Under the pieces are notes generated by a model, which ran no database searches, had not been told where the DNA came from, and saw only the letters and a list, made by a program, of their open reading frames with translations. Of a stretch of 64,000 nucleotides of DNA, positions 9,444-17,986 are shown in pieces. Location: contig JAYFPF010000016.1 of the NCBI GenBank assembly GCA_034928015.1, positions 1-64,000 on the forward strand, read 5' to 3'. Source of the DNA: Paludibacter sp029973975. GTDB lineage: Bacteria; Bacteroidota; Bacteroidia; Bacteroidales; Paludibacteraceae. Made by a program: the position numbers and the translations under genes. Every line of letters starts with the position of its first letter. The first letter of the stretch is position 1.

Positions 9444-9451
9444 TATCTTTG
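9444..9451 (+). promoter_or_regulatory. -7 promoter element at the prmC start
   Basis: TATCTTTG, an exact match to the Bacteroidota -7 consensus, ends 5 nt before the prmC ATG at 9457. If used, transcription would start at or next to the start codon, giving a leaderless message. The element lies in the 19-nt gap between the divergent ribD and prmC starts. Confidence 0.6.
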
Positions 9452-9456
9452 CATGC

Positions 9457-10293
9457 ATGCAAAACGCCATTAATCACATCCGGTTCGAATTGTCAGCTTA
9501 TTATACGGAAAATGAGCTTCAATCGGTCGTCCGGTTGCTCATATCAAACATCACCGGATTCAGTTTTACGGAAATTTTAGTTAACAAAAATACAATTTTT
9601 TCTGCATATCAGCGGGATTTATTGAATTTTTATCTTGAAAAGCTTAAAACCGGTATGCCTGTCCAGTATGTGTTGGGTGAAACTGAGTTTTGCGGATTGA
9701 TTTTCAGGGTAGATCAATCGGTATTAATACCCCGTCCTGAAACGGAAGAACTGGTCGAATGGGTTGTCAGGGAATCGGCGGTCGATAGTGTGATTCTGGA
9801 TATAGGTACCGGTAGTGGCTGTATCGCCATTGCCCTGAAATATTTCATGACACAAGCAGATGTACATGCTTGTGATGTGTCGTTGGAAAGTCTGAATACA
9901 GCACGTAAGAACGCAGAGATGAATAAAACCCGGGTTGATTTCTTTTATATGGATGTTTTAGACGAAAATAATACTGATTGCCGGTATGATGTTATAGTAA
10001 GTAATCCACCCTATATTCCTTATGCTGAACAAACTGAAATATCAGATCATGTAAAGAATTTTGAACCGGAAGGCGCTCTGTTTGTGCCTGATGATGACCC
10101 TTTGGTTTTCTACCGTAAAATAGCTGAATTTGCAAAATGCCATCTTCATGCAGGAGGTAAATTGTTTTTTGAGGTTCATCGAGATTTTGGGGTTGCATGT
10201 ATTTCGATGTTGCATGAAATGAATTTTCAGCAGCTTGAAATGAGAAAGGATATTGCAGGAAATGACAGGATGATCAGAGCTGTGGTTTTATGA
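9457..10293 (+). CDS. prmC: Release factor glutamine methyltransferase
   Basis: PrmC (HemK) methylates the glutamine of the GGQ motif in peptide release factors, using S-adenosylmethionine. The 278 residues fit the family. The helical N-terminal domain recognises the release factor; the methyltransferase domain shows LDIGTGSGCIAIAL near 110 and the catalytic NPPY box (VSNPPYIPY) near 183. RPETEELVEWVV is also typical. No in-frame ATG lies nearby upstream, so the start is at 9457, right beside a predicted promoter. Confidence 0.95.
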   Translation: MQNAINHIRFELSAYYTENELQSVVRLLISNITGFSFTEILVNKNTIFSAYQRDLLNFYLEKLKTGMPVQYVLGETEFCGLIFRVDQSVLIPRPETEELVEWVVRESAVDSVILDIGTGSGCIAIALKYFMTQADVHACDVSLESLNTARKNAEMNKTRVDFFYMDVLDENNTDCRYDVIVSNPPYIPYAEQTEISDHVKNFEPEGALFVPDDDPLVFYRKIAEFAKCHLHAGGKLFFEVHRDFGVACISMLHEMNFQQLEMRKDIAGNDRMIRAVVL

Positions 10294-10366
10294 CAATTTC
10301 ATAATCTCATTAAACTTTTCAGACTGAATAAAGTCTAAGGGGTTTGATATAACTTAGTGTGTTTTA

Positions 10367-10951
10367 ATGGCAGTATTAGAAGAAGATATTTTGAGTCAAT
10401 TGGTCAATCCGAAAACAAATGCACAGGCTTTTTCCAAACTGGTGCATTTGTATCAGGAACGTTTGTACTGGCACATCAGGAAGATGGTATTGTCGCACGA
10501 AGATGCCAATGATGTGTTGCAGAATACATTCATGAAAGCATGGAACGGTCTTGCCGGTTTCAGAGGAGAGTCGCAGATATCGACCTGGTTGTATCGCATC
10601 GCTACCAATGAAACGCTGACTTTCCTTGCCAATAAACGGATGCGTAATATTTCCGGGATTGATGATGTGGAAGGCTTACTGCTCGGTCAGTTACAGGCTG
10701 ATTCATATTTCTCGGGTAATGAAGCTGAAATGAAACTTCAGGAAGCAATTCTTACACTGCCTGAAAAACAAAGACTGGTATTTAACATGAAATATTTTGA
10801 TGACCTTACTTATGAAGAAATGGAAAATATACTCGAAACATCAGCCGGTGCGTTGAAAGCATCGTATCACCATGCTGTAAAAAAGATTGAGAAATATTTG
10901 TCAGAAGAAAGGACAGCCAAAGCAATCATTCGGGCAGACGAGTTACTTTAA
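10367..10951 (+). CDS. ECF-type RNA polymerase sigma factor
   Basis: 194 residues with the two domains of extracytoplasmic-function sigma factors. Region 2, near 20-90, carries DANDVLQNTFMKAWNGLAGF and STWLYRIATNETL. Region 4, near 125-180, carries LPEKQRLVFNMKYFDDLTYEEM and a final helix-turn-helix. It would direct RNA polymerase to a stress regulon. The next gene encodes a small membrane protein placed where an anti-sigma factor is expected, and the third a Spy-like periplasmic protein. Confidence 0.93.
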   Translation: MAVLEEDILSQLVNPKTNAQAFSKLVHLYQERLYWHIRKMVLSHEDANDVLQNTFMKAWNGLAGFRGESQISTWLYRIATNETLTFLANKRMRNISGIDDVEGLLLGQLQADSYFSGNEAEMKLQEAILTLPEKQRLVFNMKYFDDLTYEEMENILETSAGALKASYHHAVKKIEKYLSEERTAKAIIRADELL

Positions 10952-11008
10952 CGTTTCAGAAATTAAACCTTTTGATATATTAAAAGTCTAAATGTACGTA
11001 TTAAAATT

Positions 11009-11335
11009 ATGATGGATAAAGAATTACATACAATATTGAAAGAAACCGGCAACAGAAATCCCTTCACAGTGCCGGAAAACTATTTTGAAAGTTTTGCTGC
11101 TGAAATAGATACAAAGATTGGTAAAGACAGACTTTCAGCGAAAAAATTGTTGAAACCCTGGTTTTATATGGCGGCCATGTTCGTCGGAGTATTTCTGATG
11201 GGCAATTTGTTTTATACTGTTTATCAAAACAACAGGGAGATTGAAGCTGATTTATATGAAATGTATGTGATGTCTCAGATAGACCAAACAGTTGTGATGG
11301 ACTACTATCCGGTTGAATCGGATGGAGTTGAATAA
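11009..11335 (+). CDS. Small membrane protein, putative anti-sigma factor
   Basis: 108 residues (107 if the second ATG at 11012 is used). The N-terminal soluble part contains NPFTVPENYFESF, a motif I associate with proteins next to ECF sigma genes in Bacteroidota. One membrane helix follows (about 50-70, WFYMAAMFVGVFLMGNLFY) and a short acidic C-terminal tail. A cytoplasmic N-terminus that holds the sigma factor is the natural reading of the order sigma / membrane protein / periplasmic protein, but there is no recognisable zinc anti-sigma motif. Function is inferred. Confidence 0.72.
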   Translation: MMDKELHTILKETGNRNPFTVPENYFESFAAEIDTKIGKDRLSAKKLLKPWFYMAAMFVGVFLMGNLFYTVYQNNREIEADLYEMYVMSQIDQTVVMDYYPVESDGVE

Positions 11336-11357
11336 TCTGTGTTAAAAACTTATGCGT

Positions 11358-11819
11358 ATGGAAAAGAAAATAACATTGATATGTGTATTGTTTCTGATGA
11401 TCGGAGCATCAGTTGCTCAGCAAAGAGGACCGCGTTTTTCAAAAGATGAAGTCATCAGTAGAAAATGGACGTTTGTTTCTGAAAAGTCAGGATTGACACC
11501 TCTTGATATACAGAAAGTTGAACCGGTATTTATGGAAACGGAACTTGAATTATGGAATTTGCTTGAAAAAAACAGGCAAATATTTAAGAATAATCGTCGT
11601 AAAGTGGATAAATCAGCTGTGAATTACGAAGCGATTAATGATGCCATGGTAAATTTTGAACTGGAGAATGCCCGTATTCAACAGAAATACTACCAGAAAC
11701 TCAAAAAAATATTACCGGCACAAACTATCAATCGTTTGCTGATGGCAGAAAAATCGTACAAAAGGGAACTGATGCAAAAGATGCCCGGTCAGCAGCGGGG
11801 ACAGGTACGACAAGAATAA
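11358..11819 (+). CDS. Spy/CpxP-like periplasmic protein
   Basis: 153 residues from the ATG at 11358 (another ATG lies 6 nt upstream). A signal peptide (ITLICVLFLMIGASVAQ) is followed by a helical, basic and Gln/Lys-rich domain with KYYQKLKKILPAQTINRLLMAEK. That segment resembles the LTxxQ helix of Spy/CpxP periplasmic chaperones and metal-stress sensors. It closes an operon with an ECF sigma factor and a membrane protein, so an envelope-stress role is likely. Assignment rests on size and helix pattern. Confidence 0.72.
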   Translation: MEKKITLICVLFLMIGASVAQQRGPRFSKDEVISRKWTFVSEKSGLTPLDIQKVEPVFMETELELWNLLEKNRQIFKNNRRKVDKSAVNYEAINDAMVNFELENARIQQKYYQKLKKILPAQTINRLLMAEKSYKRELMQKMPGQQRGQVRQE

Positions 11820-11829
11820 TAATTTTGAT

Positions 11830-11898
11830 ATGATTAAATTAGTTCATCGGGAGTTTCATACGACAACTGAAAAAATAAAATTTAAACGCATAAAGTAA
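11830..11898 (+). CDS. Candidate 22-residue micro-ORF at the end of the sigma operon
   Basis: An ATG-to-TAA reading frame begins MIKLVHREFHTTT and ends in a basic KIKFKRIK tail. It starts 10 nt after the Spy-like gene and stops 2 nt before the terminator stem, so it fits inside the operon transcript. A closely related sequence occurs at 30091-30138. Of the four differences in the shared 14 codons, two are silent. It could be a real peptide gene or a short dispersed repeat that happens to be open. I know of no function. Confidence 0.4.
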   Translation: MIKLVHREFHTTTEKIKFKRIK

Positions 11899-11900
11899 TA

Positions 11901-11943
11901 TAATGCCGGTAATTGATTCTGAATTCATTACCGGCATTATTGT
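11901..11943 (+). terminator. Terminator of the sigma factor operon
   Basis: A perfect 13-bp inverted repeat (TAATGCCGGTAAT at 11901-11913, its complement at 11927-11939) with a 13-nt loop is followed by a T-rich tail. It closes the sigma/anti-sigma/Spy transcript and precedes the tRNA promoter. Confidence 0.85.
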
Positions 11944-11985
11944 TGTTTTACCTCCCCGTAAAAGGTCAAACAGCGTATTTTCCTA

Positions 11986-12016
11986 TTTGTCACATAAAAA
12001 AAATACATTATCTTTG
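11986..12016 (+). promoter_or_regulatory. Promoter of tRNA-Cys
   Basis: TTTG at 11986-11989 and TATCTTTG at 12009-12016 are separated by 19 nt, a full match to the Bacteroidota -33/-7 arrangement. The tRNA begins 17 nt after the -7 element. Confidence 0.85.
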
Positions 12017-12032
12017 CAAACCAAAAACAAAG

Positions 12033-12103
12033 GGTACTTTGGCCGAGTGGTTAGGCACCGGTCTGCAAAACCGTCTACGGCGGTTCGAATCCGCCAAGTA
12101 CCT
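12033..12103 (+). tRNA. tRNA-Cys (anticodon GCA)
   Basis: A complete cloverleaf: acceptor arms GGTACTT and AAGTACC, anticodon stem-loop CGGTCTGCAAAACCG with anticodon GCA, and T-arm GGCGGTTCGAATCCGCC. The CCA end is not encoded. It has its own consensus promoter. Confidence 0.97.
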
Positions 12104-12267
12104 CAAAGAAGGATGTCTATTAAGTCGCAGGCTTTTAGGCATCCTTTATCATTTAAAATGATGTTTTTAAAGCAAACGTTTTCGGATGTTTCAGTGGTTT
12201 CAGGTTTGCATACATGTCAATATGCCTGTTATTTTAGTAACTTTGTCGGCATAATAAACAGTATAAC

Positions 12268-14967
12268 ATGTTAATAACATTCAACATACATTTTGTAACC
12301 CAATGGGGTGGTAAGATTCAATTACTGCTGAAAGAAACGGGTGAATCCGGAGATATACGTGTTGTTTCCCGTGAAATGCATTGTGATCAGCATTTTTACT
12401 GGAAAAAAGAGCTGACCTTTGATGACCGGGTTTCTTCTATTCATTATCAATACGAACTGCAGGATGCTTCCGGAAAATTAATCCGGGAATCGGGTGAGAT
12501 GCGGGAAGTTCATTTACCTTCAGGACAAAAACATGTCTTTTTACACGATTCCTGGCGGGATTCATTCGGAGAAAGCCCTTTTTCCTCCACAGTTTTCAGG
12601 GATTGTTATTTTAAACGGAAAGTTATAAAATCAGATCTGCCGGAAGGTGGCAATTTCCGTTTGCAACTTTTTTGTCAACAGATGGAACCGGAGAGGCACT
12701 TTGCCATTGTTGGAAATCAGGACTTTTTGGGAAACTGGGATGTAAACAGGAAAGTCAGACTCGATGAGTCAAGTTATCCGGTATGGTCGATTTGTATGGA
12801 AACCAATAAGATAAAGTTTCCGTTGGAATACAAATACCTGATTGTAGATACGGCAACCGATGAAGTATTGGCATGGGGTGGAGGCCCGAACAGGAAAATA
12901 GACAAACTTACGGGCGAGAGTTTTCATATTGTGACTGATGAAAATTTCATACGTACTATTCCTTCCTGGAAAGGAGCGGGTGTAGCTATTCCCGTTTTTT
13001 CGCTGAGAAGTAAAAAAAGTTTTGGAACAGGTGAGTTTTATGATTTGAAACTGATGGTTGACTGGGCAAAGCTGACCGGTCAGCAGATGATACAAACACT
13101 TCCTATTAATGACACCATCCTGTATCACAGCAATTATGACTCTTATCCCTACAATGCGGTATCTGTATATGCCTTACATCCCATTTATTTGCATCTGGAT
13201 GCTGTCGGGAAAATAAAAGATCCGGTTCGCAAGGCATACTATGCAGAACAAAAAAAAGCATTAAATGCCAAGTCCTTTTCAGACTATCAGAATGTGATGG
13301 ATGTGAAATGGGAGTTTTGTAAGGAAGTTTATCAGGATTCATCCAGAAAACTTTTCAGCTCGGAAGAATACAAGCTCTTTTTTCAGCAAAACAAAACCTG
13401 GCTTGTTCCGTATGCTGTTTTTTCTTATCTGAGGGATAAAAACGGAACACCTGAATTTACTAAATGGCCTGAATATGGTCGTTACAATGCAGCTGAAATT
13501 GAAGCATTGGCTGCTCCCGAAAATGATTTTTATGATGAAATAGCTCTGTTTTATTTTGTTCAGTTTCATCTCAATAAACAATTGACAGAAGTGCATGATT
13601 ACGCACGCAGTCAGGGTATTACCATCAAAGGTGATATCCCGATCGGTGTGAGTCCGCGCAGCGTGGATGCCTGGATGGAACCGGAGATGTTCAATACCGA
13701 CATGCAGGCCGGAGCACCGCCGGATGATTTTTCAGTAACCGGTCAGAACTGGGGTTTCCCTACTTATAACTGGGAACTCATGGAAAGAGATAATTACCGT
13801 TGGTGGATTAAACGTTTTCAGAAACTGGCGGAATACTTCGATGCTTACCGGATTGACCATATACTCGGGTTTTTCAGGATATGGGAAATACCTCAACAGG
13901 ATGTATGGGGGTTGACAGGCAGTTTCAATCCTTCGCTTCCGTTTACGGTGGAAGAGTTACAGCAAAAGGGGTTGTACTGGGATGAAAATCGTTTTCTGAA
14001 GCCTTATCTGAGGGAACATGTGTTACATGCAACTTTTGGAAAATATACAGCGGATGTTCTTCGTGAGTATTTTGATCAGGATGGTTGGCAGAACTATAAA
14101 TTCAAACCGGCTTTTGATACCCAGAAAAAGGTTGAAGCCTATTTTGCTTCACTGGGTTATAATTTCGGCACCAAAGAGGTGATGATCAGAGATGGTTTGT
14201 ATATGTTGCATTGTGAAGTTCTTTTCATACGGGATGCCCGGCAAGCGGATAAATTCCATCCGCGGATATCCATGCACAGCTCGGCCACTTTCCGTGATTT
14301 ACCCGACGAAACCCGTCGTTTGCTGGATGGTATTTATGTTGATTATTATTACCACCGGCACAATGCTTTTTGGAAAGAGCAGGCAATGAGAAAATTACCG
14401 GCATTAATCGCTTCAACGGATATGTTGGTCTGCGGGGAAGATCTGGGTATGGTCCCCGATTCTGTTCCTGATGTGATGAACAAGCTGGAAATTCTGAGCT
14501 TGGAAATTCAGCGTATGCCGAAAAAACCGCACCACGAGTTTGCCATGCCTGAGGATGCACCTTACCGTTCGGTTTGTACGACTTCGACACACGATATGAA
14601 CCCGATCAGGGCCTGGTGGCTTGAAGATAGGAACATAACGCAGCGTTTTTATAACAAAGCGCTCGGAATACAAGGTGTTGCTCCTGAGCAATGTGAACCT
14701 TGGATAGCAGAGAGAATTATTAACCAGCATCTGGTCTCTAATGCTATGCTCGTAATTTTACCCTGGCAGGATTGGTTAGCTATTGATGGGAAATATGCCC
14801 ATGAGAATCCGGAAGCAGAACGGATTAATGTGCCTGCTAATCCCCGGAATTTCTGGTGCTATCGCATGCATATCAGTCTGGAGGATTTGTTGAAACTGAG
14901 TTCGTTAAACGAAAGAATCAGGAAGATGATTGAAGATAGTGGAAGAGGGAAACATGCGGAGAACTGA
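12268..14967 (+). CDS. malQ: 4-alpha-glucanotransferase with N-terminal starch-binding domains
   Basis: 899 residues, longer than the roughly 500-700 of simple MalQ and like plant DPE2. Two CBM20-like domains (about 1-105 and 110-215; FAIVGNQDFLGNW lies in the second) precede a GH77 catalytic domain. Active-site segments are visible: YRIDHILGFFRIWEIP (nucleophile Asp), CGEDLGMVP (acid/base Glu), TSTHDMNPIRAWW (third Asp), and SPRSVDAWMEPEMFNTD. It breaks and rejoins alpha-1,4-glucans during maltose/glycogen metabolism. A weak TAACTTTG element lies at 12238-12245. It stands alone, with no other glycogen genes beside it. Confidence 0.95.
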   Translation: MLITFNIHFVTQWGGKIQLLLKETGESGDIRVVSREMHCDQHFYWKKELTFDDRVSSIHYQYELQDASGKLIRESGEMREVHLPSGQKHVFLHDSWRDSFGESPFSSTVFRDCYFKRKVIKSDLPEGGNFRLQLFCQQMEPERHFAIVGNQDFLGNWDVNRKVRLDESSYPVWSICMETNKIKFPLEYKYLIVDTATDEVLAWGGGPNRKIDKLTGESFHIVTDENFIRTIPSWKGAGVAIPVFSLRSKKSFGTGEFYDLKLMVDWAKLTGQQMIQTLPINDTILYHSNYDSYPYNAVSVYALHPIYLHLDAVGKIKDPVRKAYYAEQKKALNAKSFSDYQNVMDVKWEFCKEVYQDSSRKLFSSEEYKLFFQQNKTWLVPYAVFSYLRDKNGTPEFTKWPEYGRYNAAEIEALAAPENDFYDEIALFYFVQFHLNKQLTEVHDYARSQGITIKGDIPIGVSPRSVDAWMEPEMFNTDMQAGAPPDDFSVTGQNWGFPTYNWELMERDNYRWWIKRFQKLAEYFDAYRIDHILGFFRIWEIPQQDVWGLTGSFNPSLPFTVEELQQKGLYWDENRFLKPYLREHVLHATFGKYTADVLREYFDQDGWQNYKFKPAFDTQKKVEAYFASLGYNFGTKEVMIRDGLYMLHCEVLFIRDARQADKFHPRISMHSSATFRDLPDETRRLLDGIYVDYYYHRHNAFWKEQAMRKLPALIASTDMLVCGEDLGMVPDSVPDVMNKLEILSLEIQRMPKKPHHEFAMPEDAPYRSVCTTSTHDMNPIRAWWLEDRNITQRFYNKALGIQGVAPEQCEPWIAERIINQHLVSNAMLVILPWQDWLAIDGKYAHENPEAERINVPANPRNFWCYRMHISLEDLLKLSSLNERIRKMIEDSGRGKHAEN

Positions 14968-15069
14968 AAGCGGAAAGCGGATAAATTGGTAGTTCAACGA
15001 ATAAATATTTGTTTTTTATTTTGTCTCCTTTTGTGCCTTTTGTGATTTAAAATTATTAAATAATTATAT
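14968..15069. repeat. Intergenic repeat fragments before purM
   Basis: The gap begins with two copies of GCGGAAAGCGG-like units next to the malQ stop and ends with CTCCTTTTGTGCCTTTTGTG at 15026-15045. The second word is also part of the long inverted repeat between rpmA and serS (36519-36687). No promoter or terminator is clear. Confidence 0.5.
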
Positions 15070-16236
15070 ATGAGTGATCAAAGATATAATCAGCGTGGAG
15101 TTTCGGCATCGAAAGAAGATGTGCACGATGCAATTAAAAACATTGACAAGGGGCTTTATCCCAAAGCTTTTTGTAAAATAGTGCCTGATTTCTTGGGTAA
15201 TGATCCTGAATATTGCAATATCATGCATGCCGACGGCGCCGGTACGAAATCTTCATTAGCCTACATCTATTGGAAGGAAACGGGCGATTTGAGCGTGTGG
15301 AAGGGCATTGCACAGGATGCGCTGATTATGAACATCGATGATTTGCTTTGCGTGGGCGCCACGGATAATATCTTGCTTTCATCGACCATTGGTCGCAATA
15401 AGAACCTGATCCCGGGAGAAGTGATATCTGCCATTATCAACGGGACCAATGAACTGGTCGAGGAACTTGCTACTATGGGTGTGAATATTTATCCTACCGG
15501 GGGTGAAACCGCTGATGTGGGTGATTTAGTGCGTACCATCATTGTTGATAGCACCGTTACTTGTCGCGTGAAACGTGCTGATGTGATTGACAACGCCAAT
15601 ATTCGTCCGGGTGACGTGATTGTCGGCTTATCTTCCTCGGGACAAGCAACTTATGAGAAAGAATACAACGGTGGGATGGGGAGCAACGGGCTGACCTCGG
15701 CACGTCACGATGTGTTCGCCAATTACCTGGCTGAAAAATACCCGGAGAGCTACAATCCTGATATTCCAGGAGATTTAGCGTATTCCGGTTCTTGTAAATT
15801 AACTGATATGATTGCTGAAACGGGTTTGGATGCGGGTAAACTGGTGCTTTCACCTACACGCACCTATGCGCCGGTCATCAAGAAAATACTGGCTGAGTTA
15901 CGTCCGTTTATTCATGGCATGGTGCATTGTTCCGGAGGTGCACAAACCAAAATTCTGCATTTTGTCGATCAACTCAGGGTAGTGAAAAACAATCTCTTTC
16001 CTGTTCCGCCTTTGTTTCAATTAATTCAGCAGGAATCCAAAACCGATTGGAAAGAGATGTATAAAGTGTTCAATATGGGGCATCGTATGGAGATTTATCT
16101 ACCTGAGGAACAGGCAAACAAAATCATTGAAATATCCCGTTCATTCAATATCGATGCTCAAATTGTCGGATACGTAGAGCAATCCGGACAAAAAGAGCTG
16201 ATCATCGAAAGTCCGTTTGGGACATTTCACTATTGA
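15070..16236 (+). CDS. purM: Phosphoribosylformylglycinamidine cyclo-ligase (AIR synthase)
   Basis: PurM closes the imidazole ring in the fifth step of purine synthesis, using ATP. 388 residues, longer than E. coli PurM (about 345) but as I remember it from Bacteroidota. Visible landmarks: the MHADGAGTKSSLAY segment, ALIMNIDDLLCVGA, YPTGGETADVGD and GLSSSGQATYEKEYNGGMGSN. It stands alone rather than in a pur operon. Its end overlaps the convergent marC gene by 7 nt. Confidence 0.93.
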   Translation: MSDQRYNQRGVSASKEDVHDAIKNIDKGLYPKAFCKIVPDFLGNDPEYCNIMHADGAGTKSSLAYIYWKETGDLSVWKGIAQDALIMNIDDLLCVGATDNILLSSTIGRNKNLIPGEVISAIINGTNELVEELATMGVNIYPTGGETADVGDLVRTIIVDSTVTCRVKRADVIDNANIRPGDVIVGLSSSGQATYEKEYNGGMGSNGLTSARHDVFANYLAEKYPESYNPDIPGDLAYSGSCKLTDMIAETGLDAGKLVLSPTRTYAPVIKKILAELRPFIHGMVHCSGGAQTKILHFVDQLRVVKNNLFPVPPLFQLIQQESKTDWKEMYKVFNMGHRMEIYLPEEQANKIIEISRSFNIDAQIVGYVEQSGQKELIIESPFGTFHY

Positions 16237-16808
16237 AGCAAGTGATTCAGATTTGTGGTAAACAGTTTTACTGCGATTGCCAACAGGATGATGCCGAAGA
16301 ATTTACGTAAAATGTAAATGCCGGCTTCTCCGAATAACCTTTCAATGCGATTGGTCGATTTTAGTACTACATATACGAAAACTAAGTTCAATACCAATGC
16401 AACAATGATATTTTCAATCTGATATTCAGCGCGTAATGACAACAGGGTGGTGAATGATCCCGGTCCGGCAATCAATGGAAAAGCTAACGGAATAAAAGAA
16501 GAAGTGTTTTTAGGTCCGTTGTTGCGAAAAATTTCGATGTCTAAAATCATTTCAATGGCGAAAATGAATATTATCAATGCCCCTGCAACGGCGAATGATT
16601 GAATATCAACACTGAACAATTTCAGTATACCTTCTCCGGTGAATAAAAATAGAATTAAAATAAGCAGGGCGATTAAACTGGCCCAGAATGCATAAATATT
16701 TTTATCTTTCTTTTTGATATTCAGAATAATGGGAATTGAACCCAAGATGTCGATGATGGCAAAAAGTACCATGAAAGCACTTGTAATTTCTACAAAACTG
16801 AAGTTCAT
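16230..16808 (-). CDS. MarC family membrane protein
   Basis: 192 residues with six hydrophobic helices and the family features FAIIDILGSIPIIL near the N-terminus and AFPLIAGPGSFTTLL in the middle. MarC proteins are inner-membrane proteins of uncertain transport function; some archaeal relatives carry amino acids. The start overlaps the upstream glycosyltransferase by 4 nt (ATGA), so the two are coupled. The end overlaps purM on the other strand by 7 nt. Confidence 0.92.
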   Translation of the reverse strand: MNFSFVEITSAFMVLFAIIDILGSIPIILNIKKKDKNIYAFWASLIALLILILFLFTGEGILKLFSVDIQSFAVAGALIIFIFAIEMILDIEIFRNNGPKNTSSFIPLAFPLIAGPGSFTTLLSLRAEYQIENIIVALVLNLVFVYVVLKSTNRIERLFGEAGIYILRKFFGIILLAIAVKLFTTNLNHLLQ

Positions 16809-17608
16809 AAGTTGTATTGTTTAATGTATTGCTGATTAATTTTCTTTCTCTGTTTGTCAAAAAACCATCCCCATTTATTGAAGTATTTTTTCAGATTCCA
16901 GATGTGAACAAACATCATGTAAAGACTTTTATAGGATTCCTGTGCATGATGATGTACAACTGAAACCGGAGGATAGAAAACGGTTCTGTAATATGCTCCT
17001 ATTCTTCGTGTTAAATCGATATCTTCCGGATACAGGAAAAAACGTTCATCAAATAAACCGGCCTTTTTAAGAGCTTCTGTTCTGAGCAACATGAAACAAC
17101 CCGAAAGATAAGGCACATCGATGATTTTATCGTATCCTGTATTACGCATTTCAAACCGGCTCATGCGTTTTTCAGTCCATTTCTTTGGGAGAAATCTTCT
17201 GAAGATTAAATCTGAAGGAGCCGGAATAAGTTTACATAAGTATTGCGTTTCTCCCGATGGATAAATAACCTTTGGCATAAGGTGACCGATTTCCTTGTTT
17301 TGCTCCATGTAATCCACCATTTCTTTGAGAATATATGCATCCATGGTGATATCGGGATTTACAACCAAATGGTAGGGAACACCAGCGGCAATTGTTTTCC
17401 GTAGTGCGATGTTATGTGCCGCTCCATAGCCGATATTTTTCCCGGTGAAGATGTAGGTCAGTCCCTCGTGCTTGAAATCGCAGGAAGGAACAGGGGAGTT
17501 GTCGATAATGAATATTTTATCAACGATTCCCGACTTCCGCAGAGAATCAATCAGCGTTTTTGTTTCACTGAATAGATGCTTGTATATGACGATGGAAACA
17601 TGTAGCAT
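16805..17608 (-). CDS. Family 2 glycosyltransferase, rhamnosyltransferase-like
   Basis: 267 residues. GT-A fold: LHVSIVIYKHLFSETKTLIDSL at the start, IIDNSPVP for nucleotide binding, NIGYGAAHNIAL near 58, and VNPDITMD as the metal-binding segment near 83. DERFFLYPEDIDLTRR carries the likely catalytic acidic residues. It resembles rhamnosyl or N-acetylglucosaminyl transferases of surface polysaccharide synthesis. No other polysaccharide genes are adjacent. The donor sugar cannot be predicted. Confidence 0.88.
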   Translation of the reverse strand: MLHVSIVIYKHLFSETKTLIDSLRKSGIVDKIFIIDNSPVPSCDFKHEGLTYIFTGKNIGYGAAHNIALRKTIAAGVPYHLVVNPDITMDAYILKEMVDYMEQNKEIGHLMPKVIYPSGETQYLCKLIPAPSDLIFRRFLPKKWTEKRMSRFEMRNTGYDKIIDVPYLSGCFMLLRTEALKKAGLFDERFFLYPEDIDLTRRIGAYYRTVFYPPVSVVHHHAQESYKSLYMMFVHIWNLKKYFNKWGWFFDKQRKKINQQYIKQYNL

Positions 17609-17629
17609 GGATTATCCGTTTACGCGAAA

Positions 17630-17923
17630 TCAGAAGTCGTATTTTTCCATTTTATCCTCGATATACACATCTGTTTTGGCGCTCTGGATCTTCAGGTAGG
17701 TCATCAGACTGTCTGCTCCTGCAGCATAACAGGCTTCCTGGGCTTTTTTTACTACTTCCATGATTTCATCATAACTTCCTTCTATTACTGTTTCAAAAGG
17801 TGTTACGCGGTATTTCAGCCCGGAATCTTCGATGATGCTGATGGCTTCATCTACAAGGGTATACGGATGTTTATCTTTGGATGCCGGCAGGATCTGCAGG
17901 GCGATGTTAACTGTGTTTTGCAT
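17630..17923 (-). CDS. MTH1187-type thiamine-binding protein
   Basis: 97 residues, matching the small MTH1187/YkoF family (formerly DUF77). These are ferredoxin-fold proteins that bind thiamine or related ligands and form tetramers. Family landmarks: NIALQILPASKD, YRVTPFETVIEGSYDEIMEVVKKAQEAC and a C-terminal strand. It lies 21 nt before the glycosyltransferase gene on the same strand. No TPP riboswitch is visible upstream, so a thiamine link rests only on family membership. Confidence 0.88.
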   Translation of the reverse strand: MQNTVNIALQILPASKDKHPYTLVDEAISIIEDSGLKYRVTPFETVIEGSYDEIMEVVKKAQEACYAAGADSLMTYLKIQSAKTDVYIEDKMEKYDF

Positions 17924-17986
17924 TTTATATGAATAAAAATAATGTACAAATGTACAAAAAAATTATTAAAAGAATCGATGTGTCTA

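Noticed and set aside
17630..17960. TPP riboswitch before the thiamine-binding protein gene
   Set aside because: No CUGAGA-type core or long structured leader is visible upstream of 17923.
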